Of a stretch of DNA of 64,000 nucleotides, positions 16,809 through 25,862 are shown one piece after another. Position 1 is the first letter of the stretch, and every line of letters begins with the position of its first letter. Source of the stretch: Streptomyces odontomachi (GTDB lineage Bacteria; Actinomycetota; Actinomycetes; Streptomycetales; Streptomycetaceae); contig NZ_JAMJWG010000005.1 in the NCBI RefSeq assembly GCF_024435355.1, positions 186,001 to 250,000 of the forward strand, given 5' to 3'. Position numbers and translations under genes: made by a program. The notes under the pieces are model-generated. The model did no database searches and was not told the origin of the DNA. It saw nothing but the letters and a program-made list of their open reading frames with translations.

Positions 16809-18274
16809 CCGGCCCGCACTCGACGTCCGCGCCCTCTTCCTCGACGTCCTCGAACTCTTCCTCTACGTCCTCGACCTCGCCCCCGTCCCGGGCGGCCGCC
16901 GCCGGCACTTCGCGAACGAGCCGGGCCACACGGCCCCGTCTTCGTCCCCGCCTTCGACCTCGACCTCGACCGCGCCCCCGTACGCGCTCGGCGCATCCGC
17001 TCCTCGCCGAGGTGCGCAGGGGGCCGGCTCGCTGGGCGGCGCTCGCGATGTGCGTCACGCTCAGCCTGCCGATGGTGGCGAAGTCGGCGTACTGGCAGGG
17101 CGGCTGGCACGAGACGCAGGACCAGCTCCATGACGTGGCGGCGCTGCTCGGCGGGCCGCTCGCCGTGGCCGCGGGGTGCTGGCACGGGGGCCGTGAGCGC
17201 CGGACGCGGATGGCTGAGCTACGTGCCTGTGGTGCCCGTGGCCCGCTTGCGCAGTTCCTGGTCGCGGCCTTGCCCGTGCTGCTCGGCGTCCTCGTCGGCT
17301 ACCTGGTCGTGGTGGCCGGGGCACTGCTGGCCAGCTGGCCGTACGTCTCGGCCGGCCGGCCGCTTGCCGGGCCGCCGGCGGCGGACGCGGTGTACCTGGC
17401 GGCGATGGCGACGGTCGGCATGGTCGGCGGACGGCTGCTGCGGTGGCGACTGGCCGCGCCTGCGCTCGCCGTCTGCGCGTACGTGGTGATCGGGGTTTGG
17501 AGCCGCCAGACGTCGGCGTTCGGCTTCCTCGACCCGGCCGCGTCCGGAAACGTCGACGAGTTGCCGGTCTGGTGGCAGCCGTGGGTGATGGCCGCCTGGC
17601 TGGCCGGCCTCGTCAGTGCCGTCGTCGTCGGGTACGCGGTCCGCCGCCACCGTTACCTCGCCGTACTGCCGCTGGCCGTCGCGGTCGCCGCCGCCGTGCC
17701 CCTCATGGGGTGTGGTGGCGACATGTGGCATACGGACCCGTTGCGGAAGACGTCGGTGTGTGACGACGCGTCGCCGCGGGTGTGCGTCGACGCGCTGAAC
17801 AGCGATCTGCTGCCGGCGGTCTCGCACGCCCTGTCGGGGATCACGGGCCGGCTCGACGGGGTGCCCCACGCCCCCGTCCGGTTCCGGGACCCACCGCGAC
17901 CCGGGCACCACGAGGCGCGGTTGCCCGAGCTCTACCTCGGCCAGAGCGTGGTACGTGGCGAACTGGTGGATCCGGAGGCGTTCGCCTGGGAGGCCGGAGC
18001 AGGCCTGACGGGTATCGAGTGCGCCCGTTTCAGCCCCACCGACGACGCGGTCCTGGACTGGCTCGTGTCCAACCGCCTGAGCGAGCAGCGGCGGGAGGCG
18101 GGAGCCGAGGCCGCCCGCAAGTCGGGCGATCCGGCGATGGTCAAGGATGCCGAGGCCGAGACGCGCGGGCTGGCCCGCCTGCGTGCCATGGACGACGACG
18201 AGCGACATGCCTGGCTCGGCCGCTATTTCGCCTCCCTCGACGACTGTGAGAAGGGCGAGGTGCCCACACTGTGA
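16805..18274 (+). CDS. Polytopic membrane protein, probable ABC transporter subunit
   Basis: 489 residues. It begins with about 30 Ser/Thr residues, then an Arg-Pro repeat (RPRLRPRLRPRPRPRPR) and a cytoplasmic segment before about six helices (ALAMCVTLSLPMVAKSAYW, QFLVAALPVLLGVLVGYLV and others). A soluble C-terminal part of about 170 residues contains Cys residues and SVVRGELVDPEAFAWEAG. ATGA overlaps with the ATPase gene upstream and GTGA with the gene downstream. No known permease family is recognisable by eye; the role is inferred from operon position. Confidence 0.7.
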   Translation: MTGPHSTSAPSSSTSSNSSSTSSTSPPSRAAAAGTSRTSRATRPRLRPRLRPRPRPRPRTRSAHPLLAEVRRGPARWAALAMCVTLSLPMVAKSAYWQGGWHETQDQLHDVAALLGGPLAVAAGCWHGGRERRTRMAELRACGARGPLAQFLVAALPVLLGVLVGYLVVVAGALLASWPYVSAGRPLAGPPAADAVYLAAMATVGMVGGRLLRWRLAAPALAVCAYVVIGVWSRQTSAFGFLDPAASGNVDELPVWWQPWVMAAWLAGLVSAVVVGYAVRRHRYLAVLPLAVAVAAAVPLMGCGGDMWHTDPLRKTSVCDDASPRVCVDALNSDLLPAVSHALSGITGRLDGVPHAPVRFRDPPRPGHHEARLPELYLGQSVVRGELVDPEAFAWEAGAGLTGIECARFSPTDDAVLDWLVSNRLSEQRREAGAEAARKSGDPAMVKDAEAETRGLARLRAMDDDERHAWLGRYFASLDDCEKGEVPTL

Positions 18275-18933
18275 CCCACGACGTGCACGCAGTGCCGGAC
18301 GTCTCCGGCCTGCCCGGGCACCCCACGGCCTACGGGTACCTGCTCTACGCCCGCTCCCGCGCGCTCCCCCTCACCGTGGTCACGCTGATCGTCACCGCGG
18401 TGCTGGCGACCGTCTGCGCACACCGGCTGCACACCACCTACCTCGACCCGGACAGACGCGTACCGGTCGTGGCCCTCGCGCCGATGCTCGCCGCCTCGGC
18501 GATCGGCACCAGCCTGTACGAGTACGCGGCCGAGCTGGACCGGACGGCGGTGCGTCGCGCGGTGCCGCGCCGGTTGGTCCAGCTGCTGGCGCTGACCGCG
18601 CTGGCCGCCGGTGCGCTGGCACTCGCCGTACCCGGCCAGGCCGCGGACTTCGGCGCCGAGGCGATGGTGCGCAACGTCCTGGGGGCGGTGGGCGTCACGG
18701 CGGCCTCCGCGGCCGTGATCGGCGCCCGGTTGAGCTGGCTGCCGACGATCACGTACCTCAGCGCGACCTACCTGTCGGGCGCCCACGCGCGAGGCCGGGC
18801 CGCAACGGTGTGGGCCTGGGCGATCCAGCCGGGACCACAGCCCGCCGCCTGGGCGGTCGCCGTCGGGGCGTTCGTCGCGGGCGGGGCGCTCTACACGCTG
18901 TGCGGGGCACGGGAGGAGGGGGTGCGGGGCTGA
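18271..18933 (+). CDS. Polytopic membrane protein, last gene of the ECF-ABC operon
   Basis: 220 residues with about five or six hydrophobic helices (ALPLTVVTLIVTAVLATV, VVALAPMLAASAIGTSLY, LLALTALAAGALALAV, AWAVAVGAFVAGGALYTL). GTG 18271 overlaps the previous stop. It is followed by a strong hairpin terminator. It probably forms a complex with the preceding membrane protein and the ATPase. Confidence 0.7.
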   Translation: MTHDVHAVPDVSGLPGHPTAYGYLLYARSRALPLTVVTLIVTAVLATVCAHRLHTTYLDPDRRVPVVALAPMLAASAIGTSLYEYAAELDRTAVRRAVPRRLVQLLALTALAAGALALAVPGQAADFGAEAMVRNVLGAVGVTAASAAVIGARLSWLPTITYLSATYLSGAHARGRAATVWAWAIQPGPQPAAWAVAVGAFVAGGALYTLCGAREEGVRG

Positions 18934-18956
18934 CGCGTCGCGGGTGGCAGGCGGGC

Positions 18957-18986
18957 GCCGATCCGGGATCCCGAACCCGGATCGGC
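18957..18986. terminator. Bidirectional hairpin between the ECF-ABC operon and the kinase
   Basis: Arms GCCGATCCGGG (18957-18967) and CCCGGATCGGC (18976-18986), perfect over 11 bp with an 8-base loop. It lies between convergent stops at 18933 and 18994. No T-run, as is usual in Streptomyces. Confidence 0.8.
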
Positions 18987-18993
18987 ATCCCGA

Positions 18994-20760
18994 TCAGTCC
19001 CGTTTGAGGGTGCCGCGAAAGTAGTCGGAGGCGTCTTCCATCGTTCCGTTCGCGGACCGGGTGAAAGTGTTCTTCGAGTCGGTGCAGCCCTTGTCTTTTC
19101 CTTTGTCGATCAACTCCTGCACCACCACGCCGTGGTCCTTCTCGGCGACAAGCACCCAGTGGCCGCTGCACGGCACACTCGGGTAGCTGATGGTGGCGAC
19201 GGTATCCCCGACCTTTCCCCCCTTGTACACGACTATCACCGGGAATTCGCTGCCCTCCTGTGTCACGGTTCCCCGCCACGTGCCCTTGTAGGGGGAGGGG
19301 GACGCTGCGGAGTGCGTGGGGTGAGGGCTGGCCGAGGTGGTCGACGCCGCCGGTTCGGGGGTGGTGGAGGCGGTCGGAGCGGACGACGCCGACTGCCGCG
19401 GGCCGTCCGCGTTCTGCTCGCCCTTGTCGCGCAGCATCTTCGGGGCCAGGACGGCGACGAGAACGAGGACGGCCGCCGTGAGGACGATCAGTGGCCATTT
19501 CCGCGTCCACCGTGATGGCGAAGAGCCGGTGGGCGGGGGTGGAGTAGGCGGGGTGGGGTCCCAGCGGGGGGTCGGCGGGAGGGAGTCGGCCGGGCCGACC
19601 GGTCCGGGGGCGACATGTCCGGGGGCGACATGTCCAGGGCTGACGGGCCCGGGGACGAAAGGCCGGGAGACCGCGGTCTGCGTCGGCCAGTGGGGATCCG
19701 GTTGCCGTGCGCCGTGGCCTTGGGCCTGGCCCCGGCCAGGGTCCGGGTCCCGGTCCTGGCGTTCGTGCTGGCCAAGGCCTTGGCCATGGCCATGGCCCTC
19801 CCCCTCCTCGTGCCGGTCCCGGTCCCGGTCCCGGTCCTGGTCCTGGCCTTGGTCCTCGTGTCCTGCCGGTGTCGGCATGTCCAGCAAGCGCGCGGCGACG
19901 CGGCCCAGGTGGTCGAGGAGTTCCGGGGTCAACCAGGGGCGGGAGCGGTCGTATCCGGCGGACTCGGCCAGTTCGGCGATGCGTGCCGGCGTGGGGCGCC
20001 GGGCCGGCTCGCGGGCGAGGCAGGCCGCCGCGAGATCGTGGAGCGGCGTGCTCAGGCCGTCCAGGTCGGGCGCTTGGGAGACGGACGCGAGCAGGGCGGC
20101 GGCCACTCCTTCGCCGGTGGCGGGGAACGGGGAGCGGCCGGTGGCGGCGAAGACGAGGACGGCGCCCAGGCAGAAGACGTCACTGGCGCCGGTGAGGGAT
20201 TGGCCGCCCACCTGCTCGGGGGAGATGAACCCCGGTGTTCCCACCACCATCCCGGTCCGGGTGAGTCCGGCGCCGTCCACGGCGCGCGCGATGCCGAAGT
20301 CGATCACGCGGGGTCCGTCCAGGCCGAGCAGCACGTTCGACGGTTTCAGGTCTCGGTGCACCAGACCACAGCCGTGGATGGTCTCCAGGGCACGCGCCAA
20401 GCCGAACGCCAGGGCCCACACGGACGACTCCGGCAGGCGGCCGTGGCTGCGCACCGCCTCCTGGAGGGACAGCGCGGGGACGTAGGCAGTGGCCGCCCAC
20501 GGAACGGTGGCCTCGGTGTCCGCCGCCACCACCGCGGCGGTCCATTCCCCGACGACGCGGCGGGCCGCCTGCACCTCGCGCCTGAACCGCTGCCGGAACT
20601 CCGGATCCGTCGCGAGCTCGGGGTGCACCAGCTTGACCGCCACGGTCCGGCCCTGCGTCGAACGCCCCAGGAAGACCCGGCCCATGCCGCCGGAGCCGAG
20701 GCGCCCCAGCAGCCGGTACGGCCCGACGACGCTCGGATCGCCCGGCATGAGCGCGTCCAT
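18994..20760 (-). CDS. Transmembrane Ser/Thr protein kinase (PknB-like)
   Basis: 588 residues. The kinase domain (about 10-275) has the glycine loop LGSGGMGRV, VAVKL with the ATP lysine, HRDLKPSN, VIDFGIA and SPEQ. A juxtamembrane linker full of imperfect repeats (GQDQDRDRDRDRH, then PGHVAPGHVAPGP) leads to one helix (WPLIVLTAAVLVLVAVLA) and a Ser/Thr-rich extracellular stalk with a sensor-like domain of about 100 residues (YKGTWRGTVTQEGSEFPVIV). The ATG at 20760 follows GGGG-rich sequence. The external domain may read a cell-wall or ligand signal; it is not a PASTA domain. Confidence 0.9.
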   Translation of the reverse strand: MDALMPGDPSVVGPYRLLGRLGSGGMGRVFLGRSTQGRTVAVKLVHPELATDPEFRQRFRREVQAARRVVGEWTAAVVAADTEATVPWAATAYVPALSLQEAVRSHGRLPESSVWALAFGLARALETIHGCGLVHRDLKPSNVLLGLDGPRVIDFGIARAVDGAGLTRTGMVVGTPGFISPEQVGGQSLTGASDVFCLGAVLVFAATGRSPFPATGEGVAAALLASVSQAPDLDGLSTPLHDLAAACLAREPARRPTPARIAELAESAGYDRSRPWLTPELLDHLGRVAARLLDMPTPAGHEDQGQDQDRDRDRDRHEEGEGHGHGQGLGQHERQDRDPDPGRGQAQGHGARQPDPHWPTQTAVSRPFVPGPVSPGHVAPGHVAPGPVGPADSLPPTPRWDPTPPTPPPPTGSSPSRWTRKWPLIVLTAAVLVLVAVLAPKMLRDKGEQNADGPRQSASSAPTASTTPEPAASTTSASPHPTHSAASPSPYKGTWRGTVTQEGSEFPVIVVYKGGKVGDTVATISYPSVPCSGHWVLVAEKDHGVVVQELIDKGKDKGCTDSKNTFTRSANGTMEDASDYFRGTLKRD

Positions 20761-20987
20761 CCCCAACCCCCGTCAACCCAAGCCCACAGCACGACGGCCA
20801 TGGATGTGAAGAGACATCCCACCCGACATGGATCAGGTAGCACAAGACGCAGCTTCGCCTCGATCGGTTCGTCTGGTCCGTCGATTCGTCGGCCGATCTG
20901 CGCCCGACCGCGGTGGTAGCATCCCGCCGTCCATTTGGGCGGCTGCGCGGGGCGTCCCCGGCCGTTCACTATCGGGGGGAATATGCC

Positions 20988-21323
20988 ATGACCAGAGATG
21001 CCGAAATGGCCAGAGGCGGCGAAATGCCCGCCGGTAACCGTAAAGCCCCGGATGCCGAAGAGAAGTCGGGCTCGCACTGGTGGCTGACGGGCATCATGGG
21101 GATTCTCCTGATGGGCCCGGCGCCGCTGTTCATCTACCACTATCTCGACGAGAAGGAGCGCCAGGGCGGCACCATCCGGATGAACTGGATCGCCGTCCTC
21201 GCCTATGACCTGTTCGGCAAGACGGTCCTGACCTGGTTGATCGCCATCGTGGGGTTCCTCGTGTTCGTCGCGTCGGTGGTGGAGTTCCGCGAGTGGCGCC
21301 AGGCGCGGGGCCGCTCTGCATAG
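20988..21323 (+). CDS. Small membrane protein, two transmembrane helices
   Basis: 111 residues: a polar N-terminus (KAPDAEEKSGSH), helix WWLTGIMGILLMGPAPLFIY, a charged loop, and helix VLTWLIAIVGFLVFVASVV ending in a basic tail. The ATG at 20988 has GGGGGA about 7 bases upstream; a nearer ATG is out of frame. Function unknown. It has its own terminator (21352-21392). Confidence 0.7.
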   Translation: MTRDAEMARGGEMPAGNRKAPDAEEKSGSHWWLTGIMGILLMGPAPLFIYHYLDEKERQGGTIRMNWIAVLAYDLFGKTVLTWLIAIVGFLVFVASVVEFREWRQARGRSA

Positions 21324-21351
21324 TGCCCGTACGTGCACACGTACCCGACTG

Positions 21352-21392
21352 AGGCCCAGGTGTCCGGCTGTACGCCGGCTCGCCCGGGCCTT
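21352..21392 (+). terminator. Hairpin after the small membrane protein gene
   Basis: AGGCCC (21352-21357) pairs with GGGCCT (21386-21391), and inner CCGGC/GCCGG pair (21364-21368 / 21374-21378). A separate perfect palindrome GTACGTG-CA-CACGTAC lies just upstream at about 21329-21344. Confidence 0.6.
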
Positions 21393-21462
21393 CGTCGTTG
21401 CCGGTTCGGGGGATCACGGCGCCCGTGCGCTGCTGCGTTCCGGTGAGCAGGCCTATCTGACG

Positions 21463-21477
21463 GGTGGTAAGACCTCT
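21463..21477. promoter_or_regulatory. GGT-NN-GACCTCT operator-like site upstream of the LysR gene
   Basis: The 15-mer ending AAGACCTCT at 21463-21477 agrees at 12 of 15 positions with the core of the perfect palindrome in front of suyA. It lies about 80 bp upstream of the LysR start. It is the weakest of the four related sites because only the right arm is intact. Confidence 0.4.
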
Positions 21478-21558
21478 GCCCTCGTGATAGTAAGGCGCCG
21501 TGGGAGATGCGACGAGCGTGCTGACGGCGAGGGGTGCCGATACCGAGGGGGTCCTGCC

Positions 21559-22470
21559 GTGATCTCGCGCAGGTTGCCGGACCTGTATGCGCTGGAGCTG
21601 CTGGTCGCGGTGGCGGAGACCGGCAGCCTGACGCAGGCGGCGGCCCGTTTCGAGATCAGCCAGCCGTCGGCCAGCGCCCGGATGCTGACGCTGGAACGCC
21701 GGCTCGGGGTGCAACTGCTCGTCCGGTCCACCAGCGGTTCCCATCTGACCCCGGCCGGTCTGGTGGTGACGGACTGGGCCCGCAGCCTGCTGGAACGTGC
21801 GACCGCCCTGGTCGAGGGTGCCGCCGCGCTGAAGGCGCGCCAGGAGGACCGGCTCAGGGTGGCGGCGAGCCTGACGGTCGCCGAGCACCTGATGCCGGGG
21901 TGGCTGATGATCCTGCGTGAGTCGATGGCGCAGGTACACGTCGGGCTGGAGGTGACGAACAGCCACCGCGTGATCGGGGGTGTTCGACACGGCGAGTTCG
22001 ACCTCGGCTTCGTCGAGGGACCGTGGGTGCCGCGCGACGTGCAGTCCAGGGCGGTCGGCCGGGACCGGCTGGTGGTCGTGGTCGCCCCGGACCACCCCTG
22101 GGCGCGTCGTCGTGACCCCGTCACCGGGGCCGAGCTGGCGGCTACGCCGCTGCTGCTGCGCGAAGCCGGATCCGGTACGCGCGAGACGTTGGAGGCGGCC
22201 CTCAAGGCATACGGCGGGGTGGCGACGCCCGTCCTGGAGCTGGGCGCGACCGCGCCGCTGCGCAGTGCGGCGGCGAGCGGGGTCGCGCCCGCGGTGCTGT
22301 CGGCGCTGACCGTGCAGGACGACCTGGCCGAGCGGCGGCTGGTGGCCGTGCCGACCGAGGCGAACCTGCGACTTGAACGGATCCTGCGTGCGGTGTGGTT
22401 GCGCGGCCGGGAGCTGCCGGAGTCGGCGCTACGACTGCTCCAGGTGGCCCGCCGCCGAGCTGCCCGCTGA
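21559..22470 (+). CDS. LysR-family transcriptional regulator
   Basis: 303 residues. The N-terminal winged helix is clear (LYALELLVAVAETGSLTQAA ... SQPSASARMLTLERRLG), followed by a substrate-binding domain with LRVAASLTVAEHLMPGWL, DLGFVEGPWVP and LLREAGSGTRETLE. The AGSGTRE and CysB-like sequence feel places it near the CysL/YeiE group, which elsewhere senses sulfur compounds and often neighbours YeiH transporters; a YeiH-type gene lies 2 kb downstream. The GTG at 21559 has GAGGGGG about 8 bases upstream. Target assignment is inference. Confidence 0.85.
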   Translation: MISRRLPDLYALELLVAVAETGSLTQAAARFEISQPSASARMLTLERRLGVQLLVRSTSGSHLTPAGLVVTDWARSLLERATALVEGAAALKARQEDRLRVAASLTVAEHLMPGWLMILRESMAQVHVGLEVTNSHRVIGGVRHGEFDLGFVEGPWVPRDVQSRAVGRDRLVVVVAPDHPWARRRDPVTGAELAATPLLLREAGSGTRETLEAALKAYGGVATPVLELGATAPLRSAAASGVAPAVLSALTVQDDLAERRLVAVPTEANLRLERILRAVWLRGRELPESALRLLQVARRRAAR

Positions 22471-22510
22471 GCGCGGATCATGCATGCGCAAATTGGTCAC
22501 GACGTGGCCA

Positions 22511-23059
22511 TCAGCCGGCTCGGGCCTTGGGGAGCACCCAGTCGGGGCGGGGGAAGTGGCAGGTGTAGCCGTTGGGGTACGTGATCAGGTAGTCCTGGTG
22601 CTCGGGCTCGGCCTCCCAGAACGGCCCTGCGGGTTCCAGCGTGGTCACGGCCTTGCCCGGCCACAGGCCTGAGGCGTCGACGTCGGCGATCGTGTCACGG
22701 GCGACCTGCTCTTGTTCCTGCGTGAGCGGGAAGATCGCCGAGCGGTAGCTCGCGCCGACGTCGTTGCCCTGACGGTTCACGGTTGACGGGTCGTGGATCT
22801 GGAAGAAGAAGGCCAGGATGTCCCGGTAGGTCGTCTGCGCGGGATCGAAGACGACCTCGACCGCTTCGGCATGGCCGGGGTGGTTGCGGTATGTGGCGTG
22901 ATCATTGTCGCCGCCGGTGTACCCGACTCGCGTCTTCAGCACGCCGGGCTGGCGGCGGATGAGGTCCTGCATGCCCCAAAAGCACCCGCCGGCCAGGACT
23001 GCCGTCTCGGCCCCCGCTTCGCGGGTGATCTGTCCGGTGTCGTGAGTTCCGCTGGTCAC
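22511..23059 (-). CDS. msrA: Peptide methionine (S)-sulfoxide reductase MsrA
   Basis: 182 residues. The catalytic motif GCFWG has Cys26; [21 protein letters not shown], the FFQIHDP motif and RSAIF are all characteristic. It reduces the S-epimer of methionine sulfoxide in proteins using thioredoxin. Its GTG start overlaps the msrB stop (GTGA), so it is translated after MsrB from one mRNA. It is convergent with the LysR gene, with only 40 bases between stops. Confidence 0.95.
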   Translation of the reverse strand: MTSGTHDTGQITREAGAETAVLAGGCFWGMQDLIRRQPGVLKTRVGYTGGDNDHATYRNHPGHAEAVEVVFDPAQTTYRDILAFFFQIHDPSTVNRQGNDVGASYRSAIFPLTQEQEQVARDTIADVDASGLWPGKAVTTLEPAGPFWEAEPEHQDYLITYPNGYTCHFPRPDWVLPKARAG

Positions 23060-23577
23060 GATGCGTGCCCCTCCGTCGTGGTGCCGGCTGTCCTGCCGTC
23101 CGCTGCCGTGGTGTCCGCTGCCGTGGTGTCGGCCTCCGGGAACAGCGCGAGGTACTCGCCGTAGCCCTGCGTCCTGAGCTCGCGGGCCGGGATGAAACGC
23201 AGTGCGGCCGAGTTCATGCAGTACCGCTCGCCTCCGGCGTCGGCAGGCCCGTCGTGGAACAGATGTCCCAGGTGGCTGTCGGCCCCGGTGGACCGTATTT
23301 CGGTGCGGGTCATTCCGAGTGAGCTGTCGGTTTGTGAGCGGACCGCACTGCCCTCGAGCGGTTTGGAGAAGCTCGGCCATCCGGTGCTGCTGTCGTACTT
23401 GTCGATCGATGAGAAGAGGGGCTGGCCTGAGACCACGTCCACGTACAGTCCGGGCTCGTGGTTGTTCCAGTACTCGTTTTGAAATGCAGGCTCGGTACCG
23501 TCCTTCTGAGTGACATGGAACTGTATGTCGGTCAGATTGCTCAGCGCTTCCGGAGTCTTTCGGTAGTCGTGCGACAC
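23056..23577 (-). CDS. msrB: Peptide methionine (R)-sulfoxide reductase MsrB
   Basis: 173 residues. Motifs [30 protein letters not shown] and [11 protein letters not shown] (catalytic Cys120) identify MsrB. It is the only Cys in the protein: the two CxxC zinc ligands and a resolving Cys are missing, so it belongs to the zinc-free, one-Cys subtype. The C-terminal tail carries a [12 protein letters not shown] repeat. GTG 23577 has an excellent GGGAGGA site. It is the first gene of the msrB-msrA pair. Confidence 0.95.
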   Translation of the reverse strand: MSHDYRKTPEALSNLTDIQFHVTQKDGTEPAFQNEYWNNHEPGLYVDVVSGQPLFSSIDKYDSSTGWPSFSKPLEGSAVRSQTDSSLGMTRTEIRSTGADSHLGHLFHDGPADAGGERYCMNSAALRFIPARELRTQGYGEYLALFPEADTTAADTTAADGRTAGTTTEGHAS

Positions 23578-23648
23578 GATTCCTCCCTTTCTGGAACTGT
23601 CGAACGTTACTGAAAGTAGTGATGCGCGTAAGTGTCTTCGTGCCGAAC

Positions 23649-23680
23649 CCTTGAAGCTTTATACGAATAAGCTCTCAAGG
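23649..23680. promoter_or_regulatory. Imperfect 32-bp inverted repeat upstream of msrB
   Basis: CCTTGA-AGCTTTAT ... AATAAGCT-C-TCAAGG, with outer arms perfect and inner arms 6 of 8. It lies 70-100 bp upstream of the msrB start in AT-richer DNA that also contains a TATAAA on the minus strand. It may be an operator or part of the msrBA promoter. Confidence 0.35.
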
Positions 23681-24438
23681 TCGGGTGGGGGCACCACGCG
23701 ACCGTGGATGCCGATCTGATCCATAATGCGTCACCGGCTCCGGCTAAGCTCTGGTTGGCCTCGTCGGCCGGTTCCGTCTCGCATTTATCGGCGCCATCTG
23801 GTTGGCCCATGGGTGCTAGGTGCGAGGGTACTGCTCGACTCCAGGAGTACCGCAGGTCTCACAGCGTGCACGGAAAATTTTCTGGCAGATCGCACTCTGA
23901 TTCGACCCGGCCCGTGACACCCTTGAGTCCATCGGTTCCGGCATCGTCGAGCGCGGCGGCCACGATGAGGGAGTGCCTGCGCACTCCGCTGGGCCGTGTT
24001 CGATCAGCGCCGGCGCCCCCGCCACCCCGGCGCTTGCTGCGGTGACGCCGGCCCCCTTCGCAACTGGAGCACGTACGGGTTCGTGACGCCTGCACAGTGT
24101 GAACGTCTCCGCACGTCAGCAGGCCACGATGCCCGTCCGGAGCGCGTCCCTGTGAAGGTGGGGCCGATGACCAGGCGTGCCCGGTGCGGTGGACCAGAGC
24201 CTGACACCAGGAGAGAGGCGACGCAAAACCGCATCCATCCGAAGAGTGAAGAATCCTTGTCCTTCTCTCCCGCTGAAGCGACATTCTCGAGGTTGCGACC
24301 ATTCACTCAGCCGGCCCTGATTCTGCCTCCGTTTCTCCTTTGCTCGTGCAGGAAAAGAAAAGTCGTCGACGTGAGCATTCGCGATGTCCGGCCTGCGTTC
24401 GATCACTTGGAGGCGGATGACGCGCTGGAATTGATCGG
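23681..24438. other. Intergenic region, lower GC, no gene supported
   Basis: About 760 bases. Several frames exist, but none combines a ribosome-binding site, high third-position GC and a family signature. The last 72 bases (from GTG 24371, product SIRDVRPAFDHLEADDALEL... ending at TAG 24440-24442) look protein-like and may be a gene remnant. Composition differs from flanking genes. Confidence 0.5.
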
Positions 24439-25611
24439 CTAGAGAGAACCGGTGACGAGCTGCAAGAGAAGGCTCGTCCCGCACACGATCGCCCACAGGC
24501 ACGCGCCGAGGATCAGCGGGCGGGGCCCGGTGCGCCGCAGGCCGGCGAGGTCCGTGGACAGGCCGATCGCGGAGAGCGCCGTGGTGATGAGGAAGACGGA
24601 CAGTTCCCCGAGCCCGTGGTGGGCGCCGGACGGGACGAGGCCGACGGTGTTGGCCGTGGCGGTCACCAGGAAGCCGATGAGGAACCAGGGCACCAGCTTG
24701 CCCACCCGGACCCGCGGCCGGGTGCGGTCGTCCGCGCCCCCGGCGGTGTCAGCGGTGCCGGCGGTCTCTGCCGTGCCGGCGGCGTCCGCGGTGGCCGGTG
24801 CCGTGCGGGTCCGGCGGCCGACCAGGGCGGCCAGGCCCAGGCAGATCGGGATGATGAGCAGGGTGCGGGTGAGCTTGACGACGACCGCGTAGTTGGCGGC
24901 GGAGGAGCCGTAGCCGGTGGCGGCGGCCACCACCGAGGACATGTCGTTGACCGCCGTCCCCGCGAACAGCCCGAAGGAGTGCTGGCTCATCCCGATCAGG
25001 TGGCCGACGAACGGGAGGGCGAGCACCGCGGTGACGTTGAACAGGAAGATGGTGGACACCGCGTAGGAGACCTCGACACTGGCGGCGCCGATGACGGGGG
25101 TGACCGCTGCGATCGCCGAGGCGCCGCAGATGCCGGTGCCCACGCCGATGAGGGTGCGCAGGTCGCCGATGATGCCGAGCCCACGGCCGATCCAGTAGGC
25201 GGCGGTCAGGCAGACCGCCAACGTGCCGATCATCACCGGCAGCGAGCCGATGCCGACCCGGACGATCTGGGCGAGCGAGAGCTGCGAACCCAGCACCACC
25301 ACGGACACCTGGAGCAGGAACTTGCTCGCCGTGCCGATGCCGGGGCGCAGCCGCGCACCCGGCTTGCAGACGGCCGCGACCAGCACACCGATGACGATCC
25401 CGATCACCGGACCGTCCACGACGGGGATGAGCTGGCCCAGCAGGGTCGCGGCCGCTGCGATGGCCAGCGCCAGGACGAGGCCGGGCACTCGGGACGACGG
25501 TGCCGGCGGCCCGGTCGGGGGATCCGGGGCGGTTGAGGTGCTTGCGGTACTGGCGGTACTCGGGGGTTTTGAGGTGCTGAGGGCGCTTGAGCTCGTCGCA
25601 TCCTTGCTCAT
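24439..25611 (-). CDS. YeiH-family putative sulfate/sulfite exporter
   Basis: 390 residues with about ten helices. Family-typical segments are QVSVVVLGSQLSLAQI, GVGTGICGASAIAAVTPVI, FAGTAVNDMSSVVAAATGYG and LSVFLITTALSAIGLSTDLA. The N-terminal 45 residues are a Ser/Thr/Pro-rich cytoplasmic tail, and a TADAAGTAETAGTADTAGG loop interrupts the middle. YeiH proteins are annotated as putative sulfate exporters. Next to a sulfo-lyase operon, export of sulfite or sulfate released by SuyAB is a good hypothesis. ATG 25611. A perfect inverted repeat lies 55-77 bp upstream. Confidence 0.85.
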   Translation of the reverse strand: MSKDATSSSALSTSKPPSTASTASTSTAPDPPTGPPAPSSRVPGLVLALAIAAAATLLGQLIPVVDGPVIGIVIGVLVAAVCKPGARLRPGIGTASKFLLQVSVVVLGSQLSLAQIVRVGIGSLPVMIGTLAVCLTAAYWIGRGLGIIGDLRTLIGVGTGICGASAIAAVTPVIGAASVEVSYAVSTIFLFNVTAVLALPFVGHLIGMSQHSFGLFAGTAVNDMSSVVAAATGYGSSAANYAVVVKLTRTLLIIPICLGLAALVGRRTRTAPATADAAGTAETAGTADTAGGADDRTRPRVRVGKLVPWFLIGFLVTATANTVGLVPSGAHHGLGELSVFLITTALSAIGLSTDLAGLRRTGPRPLILGACLWAIVCGTSLLLQLVTGSL

Positions 25612-25665
25612 GTTCTCGACTGTGCTGCGCAGCCCGCGGTACCTGTAGCCCCCGGATCATGAGGA

Positions 25666-25688
25666 GGCCATAGGCAAAAGCTATGGCC
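25666..25688. promoter_or_regulatory. Perfect inverted repeat GGCCATAG-N7-CTATGGCC in the yeiH promoter region
   Basis: Arms 25666-25673 and 25681-25688 around GCAAAAG. The ATAG-N7-CTAT core has the dyad shape of a LysR-type box. It is about 55 bp upstream of the YeiH start, and the LysR gene of this locus is the prime candidate regulator. Confidence 0.5.
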
Positions 25689-25830
25689 AGGGGGTGTCCG
25701 CGACGGTCCGTCCGGCCGCGGAAGGGGATCCCGTCCGGTGGCGGAGGGGCGCCCCGTCCGGCGATGGGAGGGCCCCCGTTCGCCGATGGAGGAGCGTCGC
25801 GTTCGTCGACGGAAAGTCGTCTGACCTGCT

Positions 25831-25859
25831 TTACGGATGGAGGTCATGTCCTCTAAGGT
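25831..25859 (+). promoter_or_regulatory. Possible promoter of the suy operon
   Basis: A weak TTACGG (25831-25836), a 17-base spacer and TAAGGT (25854-25859). The predicted start point falls inside the 25863-25885 palindrome. A second degenerate dyad, GGAGGTCATGTCCTCT (25839-25854), covers the spacer. Confidence 0.35.
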
Positions 25860-25862
25860 CCC

